Source: Chara braunii (lineage: Eukaryota > Streptophyta > Charophyceae > Charales > Characeae). Taken from it: 36,304 nt of DNA. Location: positions 6,388,433 to 6,424,736 of the forward strand of contig BFEA01000008.1 of assembly GCA_003427395.1 (NCBI GenBank), read 5' to 3'. Shown here piece after piece: positions 29,354 to 36,304 of the stretch; the stretch's first letter is position 1; the number at the start of each line of letters is the position of its first letter. The position numbers and the translations under genes are program-made. The notes under the pieces were generated by a model. It saw nothing but the letters and a program-made list of their open reading frames with translations. It was not told where the DNA came from and did no database searches.

Positions 29354-31119
29354 AGCTTCATTCCAAAGGTGGTCTGGGCATATCTCACACAACCCAAAGG
29401 TAGAGGGGGTCTGGGAATACTGGACCCGCTCACACATACGAAAGCTCTGCAGACCAAGTGGGTAGTAAAACTGCTGACAAATCACAAACCGCCTTGGACT
29501 TCCCTCGCGCTGCACAGGATCAGACAACTGTCGAAGGCTTCCACCCCACCCAACATGCGAGGATACTATTGGCTGTTGTCTGAATCATGGTCTTTCCGCC
29601 GACGAGCACATCAACAGCAGCAGAGGCAACCACAACAAGACTTACAAACAGACTATTGGATGTACCTCATCAAATCTTGGAGGGAGATTTTCCCGTCCAA
29701 GATTCGCCGACCGACGGCAACCTCTTTTCTGCAACTAGTGGCTCAAAGGCCAAGCTGACAAACCCTTGACGCTAACGACCCAGGACAGACGCTGGATCAT
29801 GTGGTTGGAGAGAGGAGTTTGGAGGATCAGTCACATATGGAATCATCAACACAACCGCTGGAAAACTTGTTGAGAACTCCGGGACACACTTAAAGGATGC
29901 CACAACCTGCAAGACAACCTCACCGCCCTCCTTGAATCGATTCCTTCAGAATCGCTGCTGCTACTGCAGGCCCCCGTGTGGAAGGCAGGAGAATGGGCCA
30001 CGTGGACTTGGGAAAGCACCCCGACAGTGGCCAAACACACAGGTCCAGCAGGAGATTGGGCGTTCTGGACCATCCACAACTTACAACAGCCGGGACAAAC
30101 CACAAGTGTCATCACCAAGACGATAGCGGCCAGGGTAACTGCCAAGACATCAATGCTTAGGAAAGTGAGGGTACTCGAGGACGACGAATACAGGATTTAC
30201 AATCCTACAGAGAGGTTGCAAGACCTCAAATTCGACCCAGCTGAGTGGGCACGGAAAACAACCTCCGCTCAAACAGGAACAAAGTGCAGAACCAACATCT
30301 TGGATTACACAACTCGGTTTGGATGCATACTACGGCGGTCAACTCAACCGACACACTCTCAACAAGATGGCAGAAGCATGTGCCAGGAGGTTTAGAGGAC
30401 GGGACCCAGATTTCGTGGTAAATCCCTTTGGCAATTAGAAACACCCGCATCAGAAAAAATGCAATGGCTCGTCTATTACCATGCATCACCCGTCAACGAA
30501 TGGCTAAGCAGGCGACGATCAGAGGCGACCAGACAACTACTGGACGACCTCCGCGCTCTCTGTCACAACGACATCTCAAAAGATATACTGCATTGCTTGC
30601 TTTCCTGCTCAAAGGCGACACAGATTTGGAACAGAACAGAATCTCTGTGGGTCTCCTTAACAGGAACGCCCCCTACCGAGCAACATCATTACACGACTAA
30701 CTGGATTACAGGAGCCAACCCTACCCGTCGCCCGGTGAAGGACCCTTTTCCGAAGACTGCGACCTCTCACACTCTGGACAATATGGAAGAGAAGATGTAA
30801 AGAGACTATAACTACTCAGACTGTTTCCGATCCTGAAACATGGCAGACTCTCATCCACCTCCTACAGACTGAATATCAAGTGGATTGGAACAAAGTAACG
30901 AAACCCATCAAAGCAGACCCCACCAAACAACAGGAAATCATCGACAAGTGTAAAAGAGAACACCTGGGTGATGGGAAACTAGGAGACATTGAACGCAACG
31001 CACCAAGACTGGTCTGGAAGGTAGCAGTGACCCAACAAGGAGGCCACCACGAAGCAATCGAAGTCTTGCCGACACCTGTTCAGTCACCGACACAAGCCGT
31101 CAGCCTGGCCATGAGGTGA
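29354..31119 (+). pseudogene. LINE4 ORF2, C-terminal region
   Basis: KGRGGLGILDPLTHTKALQTKW (about 29397) matches LINE2 RGLGILDPQTQAQALSIQW. Open frame 29369-29758 is followed by pieces carrying GCHNLQDNL, KVRVLEDDEYRIYNPTERL, DLKFDPAEWARK and LDYTTRF. The zinc-binding part is weak: DILHCLLSCSKATQIWNRTESLW at about 30580-30650 fits the H-x-C half, while the first CxxC pair is not visible. LWTIWKRRC (about 30770) then leads to a last open stretch (30880-31119). Confidence 0.75.
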
Positions 31120-31332
31120 CAAGGAGGACAGTTACAGTGAGCCACGCTTCAGGTTCGGACAAAAGGTAGAACCTTCACTGAGATTAGCCTTTTGACTCTA
31201 GGTTAGTACGTCCAGCAGACAGTTGTAACAGCTGAGAGTGAGACATGAAGGGCAGTTACAGTGTCCCACGCTCCAGGGCTAGGACAGGAAATAGAAGTTT
31301 CACTGACATTAGCCTTTTGACGCTAGGACTCT
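31120..31332 (+). repeat. LINE4 3' UTR with tandem repeat units
   Basis: Two diverged copies of a unit of about 125 bp, with CAGTTACAGTG, CCACGCT-CAGG, TTCACTGA-ATTAGCC and TTTTGAC-CTAGG. A third partial copy (CTAGGACTCTACC, CAGACAGCTGTGACAGCTGA) follows LINE6 at about 32354-32405. The 20 bases at 31313-31332 are the left target duplication of LINE6. Confidence 0.75.
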
Positions 31333-32353
31333 TTTCTTAGATATTGAGCAAAACAGTACAAATTAACCCCAGCACTCTTTTCTTAGGTATTGAGCACACC
31401 CCGCAGTTCAGAGGCGTTGACCTTTTCTTTTTCTCATTAATCAGAAAAGCCTCACTTTGGGCAATCTGGAAAAGGAGATGCGACCTGACCTTCAATGATA
31501 ACACCCATAACCACGAAAACCGTCTCATTATCGTCAAACAATTAATAGAGACTGAAATCCACGCCCTCAGGAAGAAAACTCAAATCCAAATCCCAAACTC
31601 CCCAGACAAAGAACTCGAAATTATTTAAAAATTCACGACAGGGACGCTAGGAGGGGGAAATTTAGGCACGATAGAAGGGAACAGAGTAGTATTGAAAGAC
31701 TGGTTCACTTTCCCACTCCCCAGCAACCAGACCCCGAAGAACCCCTCACATCCACCCAGAGCACAAAGCGACGATCAACCCACCAACGGACCAAACGACA
31801 GCCCCGATGAACACATCTAGCCCTCCGGTCAAGAAACGTCTGATGGAGAGAGTAGCAAGGTGAAGTAAAAGGGGGAAAAAAGGATAAGGAATATGAGACA
31901 AACATAGGCACAGCTACCCAGTCAGTAGGAGTTTAGACATAGCACACATGGATTCAAGAGTCCGTAACAGCAGGTCTAGCAGGCAAGGAAAATCGGACAG
32001 TCTGAGAATTGAAGGGAATAGGCTGGCCAGGATTCAGGTGGACAAGCTACGTGTCCCAAAATAAAGGAAGGACAGTTTAGCGACAAAGGACAGATTAGCC
32101 AACGGGGATAGAAACAAATAGATCAGGCTAACTTAGGCAGGGGTGAAGGGTGGTACATCCTTCCTTTCGGAAGTAATCAATGCCGTCCTTTAGGCCTTCC
32201 CACCATGAAGGGGGAGGAGTGTGAATGAGTGATTTTTGTCTCTCTTTCTGACTTGCCGGTGGAATAGGAACCGCACTGATGCTTCCCTGAATGGAAAAGA
32301 AGCCAGTGCCCTACGGTTCTGTTTGAAAAAGAAAAGAAAAGAAAAAAAAGATA
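31333..32353 (+). mobile_element. LINE6, 5'-truncated LINE in LINE4's 3' UTR
   Basis: A fragment of ORF2 C-terminus (IRKASLWAIWKRRCDLTFND to a stop at 31626) plus a 3' UTR of about 720 bases and an A-rich tail (32326-32353). Flanked by a 20-bp target duplication with one mismatch (31313-31332 and 32354-32373). The last 170 bases match the 3' UTR of LINE1 (436-600). Near its 5' end a 22-bp piece (ACTCTTTTCTTAG-TATTGAGCA) occurs twice, 46 bp apart. 5' truncation and long target duplications are typical of LINE insertion. Confidence 0.8.
31344..31628 (+). pseudogene. LINE6 ORF2 C-terminal fragment
   Basis: An intact frame of 94 codons. The recognisable part begins at about 31437 (LIRKASLWAIWKRRC), equivalent to LINE2 GRRAILWALWHRRC near its ORF2 end and LINE4 LWTIWKRRC. 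The first 30 residues are doubtful because they include the 22-bp duplication. It ends at 31628. It has no catalytic domain. Confidence 0.7.
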
Positions 32354-32494
32354 CCTTTTGACTCTAGGACTCTACCTTCACCAGACAGCTGTGACAGCTG
32401 AGAGGAGTACATAAGGCTACAGTATGAAAACTGAGTGGTAGAAGCAGGTAAAGTAAGGGATAAACGCAAGAATGAATAGGGTCTAGGGTTAGAC

Positions 32495-32523
<29 letters not shown>
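32495..32523 (+). repeat. Poly-A tail of LINE4
   Basis: 29 A that close LINE4. LINE8 coding sequence starts directly after. Confidence 0.85.
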
Positions 32524-32527
<4 letters not shown>

Positions 32528-32567
32528 GAGGCACAGACAGGAAGCAAGGGAGGTCTTCCTAAACTTA

Positions 32568-33452
32568 CACCGCCATGACCTCTGTCACTCTTGGGAAAAA
32601 TGGGAAAACTGCCAAAACTGGCTGTTTTCCCACTTTTTCCGAACTTTTCGGGAGTCTGCGGAGGCTCGGCAGTCGGGCCTTGTGGGCCCGTTCGAAAATC
32701 AAAAAGAAAAACAAAAGACCAAGTCCGGGAAGACCATGCACAAAGTTGTGCTCACACCAATACTCACAAGAAAGTATCTAACTACGATTGTGACCAGTTT
32801 CAGGTTTTCGCTGCTGATGTTTTCTTTTTGTTTCTTTTTTTTTTGTTTTCGTGCCCTGCCAGGGAGGCATGGCGCAGTCCACGAGTTGCTGACACTTTGG
32901 GAAGGAGGGCATGACCACACTACAACTTTGCAGAATGTATGAACCCCCTTTACCGCCTGAAGTTCAATTTCAAAAAAAAAAATCTCTTCTTTTTTTTCCG
33001 AGGACCTGACACCCCTGCCGTAACGCCCTCACTGAGGGCATACTCACACAACAACTTTGGGGCAGGTATCTACCTTGTATCACGTCCAAAGGGGTGTTCG
33101 TTTTTTTTCTTTTTCTTTTTTTGTGGTTGTGAGTACGTAGTTTGCCTGCTCACCCCTCGTCACCGTGATGAGGGACTACCCCGTGGGCTGGGGAGAGATC
33201 CGGGTTGGTTGGTGTTCCCCCGTACTACACATACACTAGTGAGAGGATGAGATAGATGAGTACTAGCAAGAAAAATGAGATAGATGAGAGAAGAATATAG
33301 CTTTTTTATCCAAAAAAAAGTCTGGCCCTGCTTTTTCTTTTTCTTTTTCAAAAGAGTACCAGAAAAGAAACACAACAGACCCCAGGCTCGGCAAAACTCG
33401 GTGCGCAGTGAAAATTAGGGCCGGCAAAAACAGGCTCGGAGATAGTGCTGGT
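32568..33452. mobile_element. 885-bp insert in LINE8, possible DNA transposon with TTA duplication
   Basis: Relative to LINE7 (AAACTTAATGGCAACTGA), LINE8 has AAACTTA, then this insert, then TTAATGGAAACTGA. The TTA is therefore present on both sides (32565-32567 and 33453-33455). The ends ACCGCCATGACCTCTG and, reversed, ACCAGCACTATCTCCG agree at 10 of 16 positions, a weak terminal inverted repeat. Inside are T/A-rich runs and a hairpin at 32601-32632, but no transposase. A non-autonomous TTA-target element (as used by PIF/Harbinger-type transposons) would fit; this is inference. Confidence 0.5.
32601..32632. repeat. Inverted repeat inside the 885-bp insert
   Basis: TGGGAAAACTGCC (32601-32613) and GGCTGTTTTCCCA (32620-32632) pair at 12 of 13 positions around a six-base loop. 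Confidence 0.75.
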
Positions 33453-33671
33453 TTAATGGAAACTGATGTCTGGGCACAGTGGAAAAGAGCACAGCGGCAG
33501 ATGAGACAGCAACCGGAACAAGAACATGATTTGAAAGATGGGTTCGATCGCAGAATTCAGGGGAATGACAAAGTTGCAACCATCCAGGGCTCAGGCCTCG
33601 TATTTCTGTGGAGACAGAGAAGTGAGGTGTCGGAGGGAAAGGGAAAGAGGAGCAACAGCAGTAGGGTTTAG
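33453..33671 (+). pseudogene. LINE8 ORF2 C-terminal end
   Basis: METDVWAQWKRAQRQMRQQP, HDLKDGFDRRIQGNDKVATI and GLVFLWRQRSE are nearly the same as the C-terminal end encoded by LINE7 on the other strand (MATDVRAQWKRAQRQMRQQP, GLVFLWRQR equivalent). The frame ends at 33671, within the first TTTAGGG motif. The conserved protein-level match between two diverged copies supports that this tail was translated. Confidence 0.7.
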
Positions 33672-33683
33672 GGTTTAGGGCGA
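33660..33683 (+). repeat. Telomere-like TTTAGGG motifs in LINE8 3' UTR
   Basis: TAGGGTTTAGGGTTTAGGGC: about two and a half plant-type telomere units. The LINE7 copy has the reverse complement at 34712-34733, and single related motifs lie at 33739-33750 and 34640-34660. Both copies carry it at the same place, so it is part of the LINE family. Confidence 0.85.
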
Positions 33684-33963
33684 GGATAGGTAGAAAGAGA
33701 GAGGGGAGGGAGAAGTTAGGCAGAGGAAAATAGAGGTAGGTTTAGGGTGTAGCATGTTGGGACACTCTGCAGGGGTTTCAGTTCTTTCAGTTCATTTCAG
33801 CCCTTTCATTTCTTAAGTGCAACCTGGGGGTAGGATTGTCAGTTCTTTCGGCTCTTAAGTGCAACTTAGGGGCAGCTTGGAAGGTTCTTTCCTTTTTTGC
33901 TATTTGTCTTTTGTTAATCCAGTTTCGTCTTTGTGCAGGAATAGCATGTAGCTTGACAGGAGA

Positions 33964-34058
33964 AAGGGACACTGGACCCGTTTTCCAGTATGAGCCTAAT
34001 CTGGGTAATGGCTCCAGTCTTCCGGGTTGAGATGTGGAGGGATTCCCGGCGTCCCTTT
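33964..34058 (+). promoter_or_regulatory. Shared 3' hairpin with outer stem, LINE8
   Basis: AAGGGACACTGGACCCG, then TTTTCCAG (33964-33988), carries the inner stem CTGGA/TCCAG. The right arm CCGGCGTCCCTT (34046-34057) can pair with AAGGGACACTGG, closing a larger structure of about 95 bases. The A-tail begins 36 bases later. Confidence 0.65.
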
Positions 34059-34093
34059 GCTATATAATGAAGCATGCTATTTGTAAGGGGGGG

Positions 34094-34130
<37 letters not shown>

Positions 34131-34131
<1 letters not shown>

Positions 34132-34307
34132 ACACCGAAGAAGTTTATATGGGACTTTAGAAATAGGGTTTAGACAGGTAGAGGGCGTAGAATGGCAAGT
34201 CAGAAACAGATAGAGGGACAGAGACTATAAGGAACTCGCTGTAATTGGCGCAGGTGGAATAGATTATTGTCTACCTTCGTTGAAGTTTTCTTCCTCCCCT
34301 TGTTGCT
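34131..34307. other. Spacer between the tails of LINE8 and LINE7
   Basis: About 175 bases of sequence between the two inward-facing A-tails. I see no gene and no clear target duplication for either element. Confidence 0.5.
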
Positions 34308-35289
34308 TCTTTTTTTTTTACTTTTTTTTTACTTTTTTTTTTTCTTTTTTTTTACGTGGAATTTTGCTTATATGTTACCGATCAGCAAAAGGAGGCCGGG
34401 AATCCCTCCACATCTCAACCCGGTGTACTGGGGCCACTACCCAGCTCTGGCTTGGCTGGAAACCAGGTACAGCATCCCCTTAGGGCCTTAGGCATAATTC
34501 TGAATAAAGAAAAGATGGACAAGAAAAAGAACTAACCTGCCCCTAGGTTGCACTTAGGAACCGAACGAACTGACAATCCTACCCCCAGGTTGCACTTAAG
34601 AAATGAAAGAACTGACCCCTCTGCGGAGTGTCTCAGCATGCTAAACCCTAACCCTACCTCTGTTTTCCCTCTGCCTAACTTCTCCCTCCCCTCTCTCTTT
34701 CCACCTATCCTCGCCTTAAACCCTAAACCCTACTGCTGTTGCTCCTCTTTCCCTTTACCTCCGCCCCCTCATCCTCTCTGTCTCCACAGAAATACGAGGC
34801 ATGAGGCCTGCACGGTTGCAACTTTGTCATTCCCCATAATTCTGCGATCGAACCTGTCTTTCAAATCCTGTTCTTGTTCCGGTTGCTGTCTCATCTGCCG
34901 CTGAGCTCTTTTCCACTGTGCCCGGACGTCAGTTGCCATTAAGTTTAGGAAGACCTCCCTTGCTTCTTGTCTTTGCATCGCCCTCTTTTCTATTGCGATC
35001 TGGCAGCATCTTTTCCAAATCGTCCATAGTGTATACGGTCTTATGAGCTGAACAGCAGTTTCTCAACGACTGGCCAATCTCTGGGGCAGTTGTGGCCCAG
35101 TAGCAGGGTTGCCTTTTCTTGTGGGAATGGCTTCTGCGTCATCTGCCTCCAGAGGGTTCTGGCTATTTCCCATTGGCTCTCTGCCTCTGGGCATGTCAAC
35201 AGGCCATGTTCCATTGTTTCCACTGATCCCAGCTCGCAAACTAAACACAAGGCGTTGAAGTGGTCTCTTGTTACATGCTGCGCCTGCAC
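34308..35289 (-). mobile_element. LINE7, 5'-truncated LINE on the minus strand
   Basis: Reading from 35289 down: zinc-binding region, WTIWKRCC block, C-terminal end, 3' UTR with AAACCCT motifs, the shared hairpin (34481-34455 on the minus strand), the outer-arm equivalent and a long A-rich tail (T-rich on the plus strand, about 34308-34355, with C interruptions). It is the inverted counterpart of LINE8 over about 650 bp. The 5' end is truncated where a local 46-bp repeat starts. Confidence 0.8.
34769..35289 (-). pseudogene. LINE7 ORF2 C-terminal region with zinc-binding motif
   Basis: First frame (35289-35041): HVTRDHFNALCLVCELG, ETMEHGLLTCPEAESQW, an intact CxxC, ExxEH, C arrangement like the zf-RVT domain, then WEIARTLWRQM. 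After a stop and frame change: YTLWTIWKRCCQIAIEKRAM, then MQRQEAREVFLNLMATDVRA to GRED-type residues at about 34769. LINE2 (WCKFC, ETIEHIFLQC) has the same signature. Broken only lightly, so this copy is among the younger ones here. Confidence 0.78.
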
Positions 35290-35470
35290 ACGAGGGCCAT
35301 TTTCCAGGCCCTGCGTCCCTCAGGCTGAAAGCCTGAAAACCAGGGCCTACCGGCCCCGTGTCTGTTCAGCTCGAAAGCCTGAAAAACAGGGGCCTACAGA
35401 CCCTGTGTCGATTCAGACTAAAAATGGCAGTAGCCTTTTTAGCCTGAAACGAAGGGCCATTTTCCGTCTG
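35290..35470. repeat. 46-bp tandem repeat and flanks
   Basis: GAAAGCCTGAAAACCAGGGC and following at 35327-35372 repeats at 35373-35418. Partial echoes are AGCCTGAAACGAAGGGCC near 35440 and CGAGGGCCATTTTCC at 35291-35305, matched by CGAAGGGCCATTTTCC near 35450. No coding signal is seen. Confidence 0.75.
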
Positions 35471-36304
35471 TCATCAGACCGACCTGGGCTGAAACTCAGG
35501 CACCGAACCAGGGTTTTAGGAACAGGCTATTTTTGGCCTGTTCCCACGACAGCTGCAGCGCCAGCCCCTGGCTCAACTTGGCATTGGCAAGAGCAGCCTC
35601 CTGGACTGCCCGCCCTGCAACTGCAGGCAGTCGGAGGCAGTCAGGAGGCAGGCCGAGGTAGTACATAGGGACTTCCCATGCACTTCATGGGGAGGCAGGA
35701 GGCAGTCAGTAGTCTTCAGGATTTGGCAGCAGCACTCTGGAGGAGCGCTGCAGGAGTAGTAGTAGTAGCGTTAGCATTAGTCTTCAGGGCTGGGCGCTAG
35801 TAGCGTTAGCTGTAGTCTTCAGCGCTGGGTGCCATAGCTAGAGTAGTACTAGAGAGAGAGAGATTGGGCGGGGGCCAGGGATACTTACCTGCAGCGCCGT
35901 TGCTCCAGCTTCGTCTTCGAGGTACCTGCAGCACAACGCCATCTTCACAGGTTAGTACCTGGCATACGAGAGAAAGAGATTTCTTCTTCTTCCTCTTCTC
36001 AGTCCACCATCTCCCTCTCACCCTCTCAATATCTGACTTCACTGCATCAGCAGACTATGAGAGAAAGAGAGAGAGAGAGTTTGGTGACATTGGATCCAGA
36101 CTCGACTTTTGGGCTTCAGACATTTTGACGAGGGATTATTTGGGACTTGTGACAAAGAGTTGGATTTGACGACATTCCCATCTCTCCCCCTCCTCTTCGT
36201 CTGTTCCCCTCCTCTTCGTCTGTGCATGGTCAGAGCCTGGCGCCATCTTCCTGTGTACAGCGCCAGGTCTCTTCACACCTCGTGATGATAATGATGTATG
36301 TTCA
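35471..36304. other. Low-complexity and short tandem repeat region
   Basis: No gene is recognised. It contains GGAGGCAG repeats (35630-35710), a 35-bp tandem repeat (35763-35797 and 35798-35832, TAGTAGCGTTAGC), GA runs (35848-35862, 36060-36079) and a 19-20-bp tandem repeat (CCTCCTCTTCGTCTGT, 36186-36223). Open frames here lack known motifs. Confidence 0.6.

Larger units (their letters stand above)
25190..32523 (+). mobile_element. LINE4, near full-length LINE interrupted by LINE6
   Basis: ORF1 (about 25190-26614), ORF2 (26642-31119), and a repeat-bearing 3' UTR from 31120, interrupted by LINE6 (31333-32353) and resuming to a run of 29 A at 32495-32523. It belongs to a different family from LINE2: its 3' UTR lacks the shared hairpin and ends with GGGTCTAGGGTTAGAC before the A-tail. 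The 5' boundary is uncertain because the LINE5 fragment and ORF1 happen to share a frame. Confidence 0.75.
32524..34130 (+). mobile_element. LINE8, 3' part of a LINE, interrupted by an 885-bp insert
   Basis: 32524-32567 (GGAAGCAAGGGAGGTCTTCC and following) and 33453-34130 together align with LINE7 (minus, 35000-34308). The coding end is METDVWAQWKRAQRQMRQQP up to about 33670. The 3' UTR has TTTAGGG motifs (33664-33680), the shared hairpin (33964-33988), a right-hand outer arm (34046-34057) and a run of 37 A (34094-34130). LINE7 shows what the uninterrupted sequence looks like at 32567/33453. Confidence 0.75.

Noticed and set aside
35090-35668. Plus-strand open frame of 192 codons
   Set aside because: Its first third is antisense to the LINE7 zinc-binding region and the remainder runs through short tandem repeats.
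1-36304. LTR retrotransposons or endogenous viral sequence
   Set aside because: I found no long terminal repeats, protease, integrase or RNase H of retroviral type. All RT sequence is LINE-like, with an APE endonuclease upstream where that part is preserved.

Overview
The window is eukaryotic repeat-rich intergenic DNA. I found no intact host protein gene. Nearly everything that can be recognised is decayed non-LTR retrotransposon (LINE) sequence, plus non-coding retro-elements, foldback DNA, microsatellites and one U6 snRNA-like copy. Plant-type telomere motifs (TTTAGGG) and L1-type LINEs with an APE endonuclease, a reverse transcriptase and a plant-style C-terminal zinc-binding (zf-RVT-like) region suggest a green-lineage genome. 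A streptophyte alga such as a charophyte is one candidate, but this is inference.

Layout. A U6 pseudogene (328-427, minus) touches the 3' tail of LINE1 (minus). LINE1 is in two pieces (428-3365 and 12099-12690) because LINE2 (plus, about 3366-12098) is nested inside it. LINE2 carries a very long ORF1 with a CCHC knuckle and a C-terminal conserved domain, an endonuclease/RT ORF2, a 3' hairpin and a 36-A tail. Element A (about 12691-16070, plus) is a non-coding, microsatellite-rich repeat ending in the same hairpin and an A-tail. LINE3 (minus) is split by element B: its ORF2 lies at about 16760-18776 and its ORF1 end at 21383-22217. Element B (18793-21366, plus, 2.57 kb) is related to A, ends in the same hairpin, and is bounded by a perfect 16-bp target-site duplication. 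From 22.2 to 23.9 kb lie tandem and inverted repeats with long foldbacks. An assembly gap (24304-24428) follows.

The right half holds a LINE5 ORF2 fragment (24520 to about 25190) and LINE4 (about 25190-32523, plus), which keeps the FADD box of its RT. LINE6, a 5'-truncated LINE, is inserted in LINE4's 3' UTR with a 20-bp target duplication. LINE8 (plus) and LINE7 (minus) are two copies of one LINE facing tail to tail. LINE8 contains an 885-bp insertion that LINE7 lacks. The last kilobase is low-complexity and short tandem repeats.

How they work together. LINE2, LINE7, LINE8, elements A and B and a remnant at 24449 share a short hairpin (GGGAC-CTGG-CCCG-CCAG type) near their poly-A ends. The simplest reading is a LINE machinery and non-coding passengers that use a common 3' recognition structure. 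That LINE/passenger relationship is the most interesting system in the window.
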